A program made the translations under genes and the position numbers. Of a stretch of DNA of 64,000 nucleotides, positions 44,375 to 53,326 are shown in pieces. The notes beneath the pieces were generated by a model. It searched no databases. It saw only the letters and a program-made list of their open reading frames with translations, and was not told the origin of the DNA. The stretch is from a virus: the IMG/VR virus record IMGVR_UViG_3300042731_011014, positions 62,001 to 126,000 of that record, one strand, 5' to 3'. The first letter of the stretch is position 1; each line of letters starts with the position of its first letter.

Positions 44375-45020
44375 TTATAAGCTTAAACGTATAATCAAAA
44401 AGTAAAACTTCTTCTGCATTTTTCGTTAATTCAACATTGTTTCCATTAAGATCCTTTATTCTTACCCTGCCTACCCTTCCATTCGTCAAAACAGATCCAA
44501 GATCATTACTAGATCGCCGTCTCCAATAAATTCCAACACTTCTTATATCATCAGATATAGCTTCTGAAGGAAGGTATAAGTATCTACTTAAATAATAAAC
44601 CTCATCCCTAGTTGCATTTCTCTCAATAGAACTAGAGAATGCATCAATATAAAAAGACTTTAATGCAGTACTAGAAACTATATTACTTATTAAATTCGCC
44701 ACACCGGTCCATGACCAATCCTCAATATATGAATCAGTATTACTATCAATATCTAATAATGCCAAAAAAGTTAGCGGTGCAGCACGATCTACACCCGTTT
44801 GGTACAGATAATATGGATCCGTGCAATCTGGTAATCCAAATAACCTATCCAATATCATAGCAGCTACATTATCAAAAATCCTATTACTGCATCTTGCCTC
44901 TTGTTTTAACTCCAACTTATCAAGAATATTATTTATACTGCCATCTTTTATTGCAGATTTAAAAAAATCATCACCGGCACCATTAGAACTAAATTTTTTT
45001 ATATTAAAAAAACCATTCAT
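44367..45020 (-). CDS. Tandem paralogue B (217 aa)
   Basis: MNGFFNIKKFSSNGAGDDFF, then CSNRIFDNVAAMILDRLFGL, DSNTDSYIEDW, YLPSEAISDDIRSVGIYW and VGRVRIKDLNGNNVELTKN..VLLFDYTF. Same gene order and spacing as its siblings. No signal peptide or membrane helix. Interpretation as a tail-tip or fibre subunit is from context only. Confidence 0.8.
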   Translation of the reverse strand: MNGFFNIKKFSSNGAGDDFFKSAIKDGSINNILDKLELKQEARCSNRIFDNVAAMILDRLFGLPDCTDPYYLYQTGVDRAAPLTFLALLDIDSNTDSYIEDWSWTGVANLISNIVSSTALKSFYIDAFSSSIERNATRDEVYYLSRYLYLPSEAISDDIRSVGIYWRRRSSNDLGSVLTNGRVGRVRIKDLNGNNVELTKNAEEVLLFDYTFKLISV

Positions 45021-45028
45021 ATTTCTAC

Positions 45029-45685
45029 CTAACCGCTTGACATTGTAAATTGATATTCAATTAATAAAACATCTCTATCGCTTTTTGTCATTGTCACTAA
45101 ATTACCTTCTGCATCCTTTAATCTTATTCTGGCAACTCTCAAAACATACCAGTTCCACCCAGAATTATATAAAGTAGCACCAATAACTAAGCTATTTATA
45201 TTGCTTGATATAATTTCAGATGGCATAAATAAAACTCTACTGGTAAAAATTATTTTATCCGCATCACCATGCACCAATATCGACGATTCAACAGCGCCAT
45301 CTATTAGAAATATACTCCCATTATCATTATCAACTGATCCACTTATATCGCTAACATATTCCCTACTTCTACTATCGATACTATTATTGCTAGTCTCGGT
45401 GTATGAATCAGTATCAGTATCAATACTACTGATATTTAAAAAATCTAATGAATAGAATGTACTAAAACCTAGAGGAAAATCACTCCATAAACTCGGTGCC
45501 CCAAAGAGCTTGTTAAGCATTCTTGCAGGTATTGAATCAAACACTCTATTACATCCATTATACCTACCTTTTAAACTTAATTTTTTACATAATTCATCTA
45601 CACCATGATACTTAATGTACTCAACTACATCATAATCATTCATTCCACAAGAATCTAATAATCTAACATCAAAATATCCATTCAT
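45029..45685 (-). CDS. Tandem paralogue A (218 aa)
   Basis: First of the four copies in transcription order: MNGYFDVRLLDSCGMNDYDV, CNRVFDSIPARMLNKLFGAP, DTDTDSYTETSNNS, FMPSEIISSNINSLVIGA and VARIRLKDAEGNLVTMTKSD..VLLIEYQF. It is the most divergent sibling in the Ser/Asp-rich middle. It starts 3 nt after the end of the 783-aa gene, which may provide their attachment site. Confidence 0.8.
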   Translation of the reverse strand: MNGYFDVRLLDSCGMNDYDVVEYIKYHGVDELCKKLSLKGRYNGCNRVFDSIPARMLNKLFGAPSLWSDFPLGFSTFYSLDFLNISSIDTDTDSYTETSNNSIDSRSREYVSDISGSVDNDNGSIFLIDGAVESSILVHGDADKIIFTSRVLFMPSEIISSNINSLVIGATLYNSGWNWYVLRVARIRLKDAEGNLVTMTKSDRDVLLIEYQFTMSSG

Positions 45686-45688
45686 TAC

Positions 45689-48040
45689 TTACGCCCATCC
45701 GCCGGGAACATTACCGGTCAAGTTTATCCTATACATAATTACCAACGCCTCATCAGGTGGTTTGGTAATTACCTGAGTTATACCAACTTTAGATCCGCCC
45801 CCGGTTGGTAACCCTAATTTAGCATTTGAAGTTGACCCATTAGCAACTGTGTCTAAATCAAGATCGCTCCTATCACCTGCTACTGTCGCCCTTATCAATA
45901 AAAAACCAAAATCTGTTCTTATAGCCTCAATTCTGTACCCTCTAAAAGCCTGATTCAATGAATCCACAATATCACTCATGCTAAATGTTTGTAGCATATT
46001 TGGTATTTCAAATATTCTGTAAGTCGGAACACCATCCGTCGCCATCCTTAAAACTTCATCAGTAAACGTAACACCAGGCATTGCCTCAAAAGCCATTAAT
46101 GACGCTATTTTTACACCATGCGATGAATCATTCGCCAGCATGTTCGTTAATCTAACACCAAGACATTGAATTGCATTAAAAACAAACTCAAGTCCATATG
46201 CGCCATTATCATAAATTGTAGATGCCTGTGAAGTATGATCAGGATCAGACACATCAAACCAGCTATTATCATCACCAGGTTTTTCAGTGCCAGCCGGAAC
46301 CCCGCCTGGATTATCAGTAAGTACTTGAATCTTAAAACTATTAGGACAATACATCTTGTTTTGACCAGCAGGGAATACTATCCTGATCCCTACCAAATCT
46401 TTCGCAGCCCCCCAAACCCTACCGCACATATGAGGTCCCGAATTATCTTCACTAGCGAAATATTCACCATGAATTACTGCGCCCGGTTCATCAGGATCGT
46501 CAGCAGCATCCACTCTGCCTTCATTTTCAACACGCCCATCAAACATTTTCGACGCATTGTAAACCGTAAAAACCCCATCACCAGTTGTCATAAAATTTTC
46601 TGTAACTGTAGAATTTGGTGTCTCAAAAACTTTTACTATGTGCTTATCAATAACATCCTCAATCGTATAATCCCTATTATTATTACCATCGGACGAGTTA
46701 CTAATTCTTAACGTTTTTCTTACATGAAAATCCCTATCAAACCCGTGAGTTAATGGTAATGCAGCTACAGCATTTGAACGTTTAAATGTTATCTCTCTTG
46801 TGGTTGCATTAATCGAGTCGGATGCATCCCCGACAATGTCAGATTCAACCTGCTCCTCGGTTAGCATGGAATTGGATATATACCCATCAGATGAAACAAC
46901 AGTAACTAGGTCAGGGTATGTATATTCAATAAGATCGATACCCTGAGACTGGGCCTCATGTTTATAAATTCTATCGCATATGCCTTGGAAAGTTGGAGAT
47001 AACCCAATAATTGATCTAACACCAATTTGATTATCCACTTCACCATCACCGCAAGCTACTCCGTAAGCTAAACCAACTGATTTAATAGGAAAATTATCAA
47101 GATATTTATTATCTCCGGCTTCGGATGCAACACCTCCAGACATACCTGATACAGAAAATCCTCCGTCTGATACATTTTCAGTTATCGCTTTAACATGAAC
47201 AGTTCCGCCTATATCATGATCAAGATCCACCTGTGCTGTTCCTCCTGATGAAGCAGTTATCCTTAAGCTATTATTCTGTCCATTAATTTCTGTGATAATA
47301 GCATCTCTAACGTCATCAGCATCAGAAGCTCCAGAAATATCCACTGGCACCCTTCCGGCAGTCCAGCTCCCATCTGTATCGAATTCAAAAATAACAGGAT
47401 CATTGATACCATCATCAATTGTAAAATAATCAGCATCAGTAAGTGATCCTGGAGCAACGGTCGTTATGGAGCCAACAGCATTTGAATAAACAAGTGTAGG
47501 CTGAGCATAAAACACAAACTCGGCTTCACCATACGGATCTGTACTCCTATAAGATACAGATACAGTCCGGAATACTCCGCTCGTATCACTTATAAGAACA
47601 CTCCTTCTACCTTCACCCGGTGTCGTAATATCAGCAGATATTTTATCATCATACTGACTATCAGACTCATTAAACTCAACCTTTTCATCGCCATTTTTAC
47701 CATCAGTTGATGGACTGTCAGTTGCCACAAAAAACGCTTGAAATGGGTTTCTTTCTGGCTCATATGTTATATCGGAAGGAACAAAAGGGCCACCAGAATG
47801 ACCGGATAGGCACTCATGCATCATTCTTGAAAGTCCGCGCTTAGTAAACTTGTTTTTGAACGCCCTAGAATAAACTATCCGATCTTTTTCTTTTGGTTCA
47901 AAACTTCCGTCAGGTGTTTCCTGCATAAAATCAGAAAAATTAACCCTACCACCATCGCCTGTACCTTTTATCCCTTTTATGTTAACACCAACAAACTTAA
48001 AACAGCCGGATGTTCCAATAGTTCCTCTACCCTTTATCAT
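45689..48040 (-). CDS. Large baseplate-proximal structural protein, 783 aa
   Basis: Starts with GRGTIGTSGCFKFVGVNIKG. Residues 185-310 form a domain common in phage and bacterial adhesive proteins: DADYFTIDDGINDPVIFEFD, SGASDADDVRDAIITEING and a final GFSVSGMSGG. Later parts resemble a discoidin-like or galactose-binding fold (VRLTNMLANDSSHGV, AKDLVGIRIVFPAGQNKMY). It lies directly after tail protein I and before the four paralogues, the position of the first fibre or baseplate-rim protein. Role inferred. Confidence 0.65.
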   Translation of the reverse strand: MIKGRGTIGTSGCFKFVGVNIKGIKGTGDGGRVNFSDFMQETPDGSFEPKEKDRIVYSRAFKNKFTKRGLSRMMHECLSGHSGGPFVPSDITYEPERNPFQAFFVATDSPSTDGKNGDEKVEFNESDSQYDDKISADITTPGEGRRSVLISDTSGVFRTVSVSYRSTDPYGEAEFVFYAQPTLVYSNAVGSITTVAPGSLTDADYFTIDDGINDPVIFEFDTDGSWTAGRVPVDISGASDADDVRDAIITEINGQNNSLRITASSGGTAQVDLDHDIGGTVHVKAITENVSDGGFSVSGMSGGVASEAGDNKYLDNFPIKSVGLAYGVACGDGEVDNQIGVRSIIGLSPTFQGICDRIYKHEAQSQGIDLIEYTYPDLVTVVSSDGYISNSMLTEEQVESDIVGDASDSINATTREITFKRSNAVAALPLTHGFDRDFHVRKTLRISNSSDGNNNRDYTIEDVIDKHIVKVFETPNSTVTENFMTTGDGVFTVYNASKMFDGRVENEGRVDAADDPDEPGAVIHGEYFASEDNSGPHMCGRVWGAAKDLVGIRIVFPAGQNKMYCPNSFKIQVLTDNPGGVPAGTEKPGDDNSWFDVSDPDHTSQASTIYDNGAYGLEFVFNAIQCLGVRLTNMLANDSSHGVKIASLMAFEAMPGVTFTDEVLRMATDGVPTYRIFEIPNMLQTFSMSDIVDSLNQAFRGYRIEAIRTDFGFLLIRATVAGDRSDLDLDTVANGSTSNAKLGLPTGGGSKVGITQVITKPPDEALVIMYRINLTGNVPGGWA

Positions 48041-48054
48041 TGATAGCTCCTAGT

Positions 48055-48540
48055 TTATATTTCCCCGATTTCTTCACCGGTTACCCATGGTTCATCTTCA
48101 ATGTACTCCGTACCATTCCACCACATTTCCGTAACCTCAACATTAAAACCATAGATATTAGCTAATGTCACAAAAGACTGTAACGTCCCTTTTATTGTAT
48201 TAAACTTTGTTGCAACCCTTATAGCAAGTCTTCTATATTCAATAGGGTTGTAATCATCTATATCAACACCAAACGAATCCGCAAGGTGTCTTATTAAATC
48301 TTCCCTGACCTTATCAGGGTTCATGAGTGATCCATATTCATCAACAAGAAATTTTAACTCATTAAAAGATGGAGTCATTCCCTTAATCATTTTCATAAGA
48401 TAATAACCATTTTTTAAGTCCTCCTCTTTCTGCTCCTCAGGTAGCGATTCATAGAGAACTATAAACGCCCAATCTTCATGACCAAATGGGCGATGGCCAA
48501 ATGGCTGATGGCCAAATCCATGCGAAACAGGTGACGCCAT
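48055..48540 (-). CDS. Tail protein I-like (P2 gpI family)
   Basis: 161 aa. ENSDFAI-type start is replaced by a His/Phe/Gly-rich repeat FGHQPFGHRPFGHEDW. The core matches P2-like gpI: YLMKMIKGMTPSFNELKFLV, then HLADSFGVDIDDYNPIEYRR, RVATKFNTIKGTLQSFVTLA and YGFNVEVTEMWW. gpI sits at the outer baseplate rim and helps attach fibres. Its position after baseplate J and the 142-aa gene is as in other contractile tails. Good confidence for family; the FGH repeat is unusual. Confidence 0.75.
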   Translation of the reverse strand: MASPVSHGFGHQPFGHRPFGHEDWAFIVLYESLPEEQKEEDLKNGYYLMKMIKGMTPSFNELKFLVDEYGSLMNPDKVREDLIRHLADSFGVDIDDYNPIEYRRLAIRVATKFNTIKGTLQSFVTLANIYGFNVEVTEMWWNGTEYIEDEPWVTGEEIGEI

Positions 48541-48542
48541 TA

Positions 48543-48971
48543 TTACGATCCTGCTACTATCTGATTTGTTCTCAGATAAACATTGTTGGCCTTCCTAAAC
48601 CCTATCCAGAATTTATTTTGGTCACTCCCTACCGAAGTAGCCTTAGCCGCTGTTAGCGTTTTTACACCAGTTATTGGTCTAGATAATTCAACATAAACAA
48701 CATCACCTCCGGTTATAACTATTCCACTGGCTGATATGGTTCTAGTTGCACCATTAAGCAGATTTACAATTACAATATCCTCACTCCACTCAAACATGTC
48801 TGTAGCAATTGTAAGCGAAAATGTGCCACCTCCAGTCACAACTAAGTGATTATCCTCTCGCAGTGCATAGATAGAGGTATCAATAGCATTCACAAAATTT
48901 GCAAAAATCTCATACCATGGATCTTGATATTCCGATGGATATGAATATCCCATTCTCGACGTAGATGGCAT
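48543..48971 (-). CDS. Small virion protein, 142 aa
   Basis: PSTSRMGYSYPSEYQDPWYE, then YALREDNHLVVTGGGTFSLT and a beta-rich region (NGATRTISASGIVITGGDVV) ending VYLRTNQIVAG. This is a pattern found in small fibre-like proteins encoded beside baseplate genes in large phages. It lies between baseplate J and tail protein I, with gaps of 11 and 2 nt. No catalytic motif. Confidence 0.65.
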   Translation of the reverse strand: MPSTSRMGYSYPSEYQDPWYEIFANFVNAIDTSIYALREDNHLVVTGGGTFSLTIATDMFEWSEDIVIVNLLNGATRTISASGIVITGGDVVYVELSRPITGVKTLTAAKATSVGSDQNKFWIGFRKANNVYLRTNQIVAGS

Positions 48972-48982
48972 TAATATCTCCT

Positions 48983-51751
48983 CTATGCAGTTAGTTCTAC
49001 TATTTGCTTAATCTCAGTATTTACACCCTTTGTAATAATCTGATTGTCTTCTATTTCAAGATCTCCATCGCTATTAGCTGATGGCGGCGTATCTGTTACT
49101 GTCGTATCGACAAACCGTGTACCGGTAATCTTAACATTAATATATTCATATTTAGTTGCACCGGCCTGCGTCACAACATTAGCCTTAATTGCCTGATTAA
49201 ATTCGTCTAGACGTAGCTTTTGCCCAAACTCCCTGTTCTTAAAAACAATATCAACCTGCTCACTTACCTCTGTTAAAATATCCGCCGGAGCGAAAAGCTC
49301 CTTCACTTTAACCTTTACCTCAATATCAACCCCAATAAGAAACCTTGCTCCATCTATAGTTGATACTGTTACGGATGCAAGTTTTTTCCCATCAATATTA
49401 TCTTTTAATGAACTTAATAATCCATTTGATGGCGCAGTATAAAAACCATCAGCGTCAACAGTAAGTACCTGTACTTGAATAATATTTGCCTTACATTCTC
49501 CACTGATTACCGTATCGAGATAATCTTCAAGATCTTGCACTGCCGTTGTTACATTTGCCGGAATCAACGCAGTATATCCTATGTATGTATCGCTAATAAC
49601 ACTGTCAGCATTAATCGTATCTGCTAGCGTGTCAATATCATCCATGTCCGTTGAAATAACAGCAGTGTCAGTATCGATTGAATCAACATCGGTCTCAGCC
49701 TGTGTAATATCAGAATTAGCTTCTGTTAAATCAGATTTAGCATTATCTATCGCAGTCGTCGCAGACTCAAGTTCATACTGAAAATTAACATAGATATTCT
49801 TACCGAATTCACCGCTAATACCTTCAGGTGCAATAACAAAATTAACTGTTAATGCTCCTGATGCATAATTAATAGTACTTCCAGTATCTATTCCAGGTCC
49901 CGAAATCGCCCCGGCCCCATCATCAAATCCATAAACAGAGTCACCATACTTTTCCACAATAAGATTGGTGCCAAACATTCGATTACCAGAATATCTAACT
50001 TTTTTATCATTCACAAACTCAAGGATTTGCCTTTTAAGCCCACCAATCCTAATTAGCTTACCAACATCACCTGATAAGAAAAACGCGGCTGTAGCCACCT
50101 CAACGAACCCAGGGGATGTTTCACAATCGCCTGTAACATCCGAGGCAGCAACAACAGGCTCAACTACAATTGAAAGAGATCTGGGTACAATATTTTGAAA
50201 AGTCAGCAATTTATAAAATGATTTTGTCGCCCCATCGCCTTGGGCCATAATCTCCTGAAAGGGAACCGAGCTAGCCGCGTCAATAGCAATATCAAGATCA
50301 CTATTTGCATCGGCAATATGGGACGTTGCATTTGCTGTATCGGTTTTAATTGTCGCTTGCTTAGTTCCAATTGAAGCCAGTATAGACTTAGCACTGGCCG
50401 TCTCAATTTTTACAGTATTAGAACTAGTTCTAATTGCGGTATTTTTTGTTGTTACTGTACTCAAAAAAACAGACAAATTAGCCGTTTGAGTATTTATATT
50501 ATTGAGTCCTCCTTGAATACCAACCTCATTCTCGACACCAAGAAGTCTAATAGCGTTAGCTCTAGCAACCGATCCATAGGTCCCACTGCTGAATTTCTCA
50601 GAAAGAATTCGAAAATCACTTAATGAAACAGCTCTATCAACAGTAGCATACCATTTTGGGGCACTTGCCTGAATCGATGATATAGACTCCTCAGGAGCGG
50701 ACCCGGACGACGCTGAAGAATTATTGCAACTTATATTGATTACAGTAAAGTTAATAGTCAAGGAATCCCTAAATGTTGTAAGGGTCCCCGCCGCAGCAAC
50801 TCCAGCAGTTCCGCTACCAGCAACATACAACACACTGATTTCCGCCCCGGTCTCTGGAATATTTCCAATTGCCCCATTTCCAAACCGAATTGTAGGAGGA
50901 GCAGCCGCATAATCAATCATGAATTGGTTTGATTGTTCGAAATTCAAAAAATCATTTTCCGCCCAACTATCACCATCTACCTTAAGAATAACAGAGTCTT
51001 TAGCAATTGTTTTATCTGAAGGAACTGAAGTTAGCTTAAAAATCTGATTCGCAGTGCCATCGGAAATAAATGATTCATTAATCGTTTCACCCTCATAAGC
51101 AGATATGTTTTGACCAGGAAGATATTGAGTTTTTGTATATGGGTAAACAGCAGAACTTTGTTCGGCAGCGGTAAAAGTAACATCCTGATTTAGTTCATAA
51201 ATTAATCCATTTGGACCATTAATTTTCGAACCCTTAGGCACTGTAATGTCAAATCCATAATTTTGATCTAAGATTAGATCAAGATCAACAGAAGCATTTA
51301 CCATCTGACTAGGCTTGTACCCAAGTAGCCTAGCAAATCTATTTACACTGCTTCTTAATCTAGCCGTTGTTAGAAAATTTTCCTCTGATTGTTTATCCAG
51401 GTACCATGACATTGTATCCAAAGCAAATGATACATATTGGACAATCATAATTGCGATCTGTGACGCATTAAAATCGTTAAAATCATCGCCAAATTGATCT
51501 TTTATAAACGCTAAAATTTCATCTTGAAATGTCCCATAGTCACGACCAGCATATTTTACCCTGGCAAGTGTCGCCCCAATCCTGACAGTATCTCTAATAG
51601 CAGCCCCATACTCAACCACCTCAAAGTCAGTAGTAACCGATGGATCTGTTCCTGTTTTTATGTAAATAGCATCATCAGTGGTATTATAATAAGGATACCA
51701 TTGGCTTTTACCAATCGGATGCGATCCTAACTCATCAAGCGCAAGAATCAT
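48983..51751 (-). CDS. Baseplate J-like protein with large insertion, 922 aa
   Basis: Wedge protein of the contractile baseplate. The N-terminal family region (residues 85-260: QIAIMIVQYVSFALDTMSWY, LLGYKPSQMVNASVDLDLIL) and the C-terminal gpJ region (LFAPADILTEVSEQVDIVFK, GQKLRLDEFNQAIKANVV) are clear. Between them lies an insertion of roughly 400 residues with two long helical/coiled-coil stretches (NINTQTANLSVFLSTVTTK..., DLTEANSDITQAETDVDSID) and an intervening beta domain. Ordinary gpJ is 300-450 aa. The phrase DRAVSLSDFRILSEKF marks the usual middle of the family. Confidence 0.85.
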   Translation of the reverse strand: MILALDELGSHPIGKSQWYPYYNTTDDAIYIKTGTDPSVTTDFEVVEYGAAIRDTVRIGATLARVKYAGRDYGTFQDEILAFIKDQFGDDFNDFNASQIAIMIVQYVSFALDTMSWYLDKQSEENFLTTARLRSSVNRFARLLGYKPSQMVNASVDLDLILDQNYGFDITVPKGSKINGPNGLIYELNQDVTFTAAEQSSAVYPYTKTQYLPGQNISAYEGETINESFISDGTANQIFKLTSVPSDKTIAKDSVILKVDGDSWAENDFLNFEQSNQFMIDYAAAPPTIRFGNGAIGNIPETGAEISVLYVAGSGTAGVAAAGTLTTFRDSLTINFTVINISCNNSSASSGSAPEESISSIQASAPKWYATVDRAVSLSDFRILSEKFSSGTYGSVARANAIRLLGVENEVGIQGGLNNINTQTANLSVFLSTVTTKNTAIRTSSNTVKIETASAKSILASIGTKQATIKTDTANATSHIADANSDLDIAIDAASSVPFQEIMAQGDGATKSFYKLLTFQNIVPRSLSIVVEPVVAASDVTGDCETSPGFVEVATAAFFLSGDVGKLIRIGGLKRQILEFVNDKKVRYSGNRMFGTNLIVEKYGDSVYGFDDGAGAISGPGIDTGSTINYASGALTVNFVIAPEGISGEFGKNIYVNFQYELESATTAIDNAKSDLTEANSDITQAETDVDSIDTDTAVISTDMDDIDTLADTINADSVISDTYIGYTALIPANVTTAVQDLEDYLDTVISGECKANIIQVQVLTVDADGFYTAPSNGLLSSLKDNIDGKKLASVTVSTIDGARFLIGVDIEVKVKVKELFAPADILTEVSEQVDIVFKNREFGQKLRLDEFNQAIKANVVTQAGATKYEYINVKITGTRFVDTTVTDTPPSANSDGDLEIEDNQIITKGVNTEIKQIVELTA

Positions 51752-51761
51752 ACTCTATCTC

Positions 51762-52130
51762 CTAGGATACTTCCCTGCTAAAATCAACTTGAACATCATT
51801 TGCCTCAGCTAAAAATTCATAAAAAATATCTATTGTTACAATATTCTCATCGACCTCTATATTTACAGAAAGAATATCAATTCTAGGCTCCCATGTTCTT
51901 AAAGATCGATAAACCTCTCTGCGAGCCTTGGCATCAAGTAATTCGTCATTATGCTCAAAAACAAGTTCATAAATTTCACTACCAAAGCCAGGGAGCATCA
52001 CTCTCTCGCCTTTTCTCGTGCTAAGTATCTGCCTAATTGAGCTTTTTATAACCTCTCTATCCTCCTCAGTAGCAGGAATTCCACTTTTTCCTTTTCTAAA
52101 TGGATAAGATATTCCCTTAATCACAGCCAT
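51762..52130 (-). CDS. gp25/GPW-like baseplate wedge protein
   Basis: 122 aa, the usual size. Matches the gp25/GPW family: KGISYPFRKGKSGIPATEED, IRQILSTRKGERVMLPGFGS, RREVYRSLRTWEPRIDILSV, VTIDIFYEFL. This family forms the inner baseplate and starts sheath assembly. The order spike, 168-aa protein, gp25, gpJ, gpI is the standard inner-baseplate order. High confidence. Confidence 0.9.
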   Translation of the reverse strand: MAVIKGISYPFRKGKSGIPATEEDREVIKSSIRQILSTRKGERVMLPGFGSEIYELVFEHNDELLDAKARREVYRSLRTWEPRIDILSVNIEVDENIVTIDIFYEFLAEANDVQVDFSREVS

Positions 52131-52138
52131 AAATCACC

Positions 52139-52645
52139 TCATATCAATGGCATTGGAGGCGGTGGGGGTGGAATAGGAGGTGGTACAATAAATGTAACTA
52201 GCGCTGTCTTTGTTGCCGCATCAATAATCGTAGCCATTTGATTTGCAATACTATCATAAGTGTTTTTTAGGTTAGCCAACGCCCCAGCTATTCCCGGTCC
52301 TATCATTGCCGCACCAGGCATCACAAGGCACATCCCAGGGTGTGGAGCTGGTGCAAACATCACCGGAGGGGCTGTCCAGTAAGCCATAACAGCATTTTGG
52401 ATCGCCATCGCAAACGTCATAGCTTGGCCCTGTGGACTTAATGCACCCATGAGCGTAGTCATCATTAGTGCTTTCTCTGCACCGGTAAAAATCGGAGTAG
52501 ACGGGCCAGCCATAGCCGCACTTGCATAATTTGCATAGGCATCAGCAAAGGCCTTCGCCGCATCAAGATGTTGTTTATTATTCTCAGCCACATCCTTAAG
52601 AAAGGATTTGATCGGGTTAACTAACTTTATCGGAATCAATGGCAT
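52139..52645 (-). CDS. Ala/Met-rich protein with polyproline tail, 168 aa
   Basis: A hydrophobic, small-residue-rich protein: AFADAYANYASAAMAGPSTP, GAEKALMMTTLMGALSPQGQ, MAIQNAVMAYWTAPPVMFAP, and an end VTFIVPPPIPPPPPPMPLI. Proteins of this look occur at the same place (between spike and gp25) in other large myophages, without an agreed function to my knowledge. No PAAR motif. The hydrophobicity and location near the spike tip suggest contact with membrane or tape measure, which is speculation. Confidence 0.65.
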   Translation of the reverse strand: MPLIPIKLVNPIKSFLKDVAENNKQHLDAAKAFADAYANYASAAMAGPSTPIFTGAEKALMMTTLMGALSPQGQAMTFAMAIQNAVMAYWTAPPVMFAPAPHPGMCLVMPGAAMIGPGIAGALANLKNTYDSIANQMATIIDAATKTALVTFIVPPPIPPPPPPMPLI

Positions 52646-52648
52646 AAA

Positions 52649-53326
52649 TCACCTTACTTCTATTATATCACTTTTTAATTCATCAATCTCAGTAAACTCG
52701 TTAAAATATTTGGAATGGAGCCTGCTATGACACTCCGCACAACACCAAACAACATCAAGAGGCTTGCTGTAATCTTTATGGTGAGCTTCTATATTCTTAT
52801 TAGATCCACAAATACCGCACAGCCCCCTTATTAATTTTCCACTCCTAACTGCTGCGCTAACAGCACCTCTGGCCTTTAGTTTTTCTTTATTTTTTAAATC
52901 TAATCTAATTTTTCCGCTCTTAAGTATTAGTTTTTCTTTAATTTCTGGTCTTTGCCTATATTTTTTATACATTTCTTTAATTTCTGGTCTTTGCCTATAT
53001 CTTCTACCGTATTCTCTATTCTTTTTTTTATTTTCCGGCTTCTGCTTAATTATAGCTCGCCTTCCACTAATCTTATACTTCTCTCTATATTCCATCTCTT
53101 TTTGCTTAACATCAAACCTTTGTCGATATTCCTTACGTCTTTCTTTAAACTCTGGAATCTGTTCACGCTCTCTTCTTTTTTGTTTTGTTTCTGGTCTTTG
53201 GCTATATTTTTTTTGGCAATCCCTACAATGGCTTCGCCTTCCATCTTTTGAAGAACTTTTTCTATTAAAACAGTTTAGTGATTTTATTTCTCCACACCTA
53301 CTGCATTTCTTCTTGCCTAAGTTCAT
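52649..53326 (-). CDS. HNH endonuclease with zinc fingers and internal repeats
   Basis: 225 aa. N-terminal zinc finger KKCSRCGEIKSLNCFNRKSS with HCRDCQKKY; middle is a Lys/Arg-rich region containing repeats YRQRPEIKE; C-terminus is an HNH core with CGICGSNKNIEAHHKDYSKP and CCAECHSRLH. It sits between the spike gene and the 168-aa gene, joined by TAATG to the spike stop. Such free-standing HNH enzymes in tail operons are typical homing endonucleases that spread by cutting related phages lacking them. Confidence 0.85.
   Translation of the reverse strand: MNLGKKKCSRCGEIKSLNCFNRKSSSKDGRRSHCRDCQKKYSQRPETKQKRREREQIPEFKERRKEYRQRFDVKQKEMEYREKYKISGRRAIIKQKPENKKKNREYGRRYRQRPEIKEMYKKYRQRPEIKEKLILKSGKIRLDLKNKEKLKARGAVSAAVRSGKLIRGLCGICGSNKNIEAHHKDYSKPLDVVWCCAECHSRLHSKYFNEFTEIDELKSDIIEVR

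Noticed and set aside
46235-46711. Plus-strand 158-aa ORF opposite the 783-aa protein gene
   Set aside because: Antisense to a well-supported structural gene, basic and low-complexity, no start signal.
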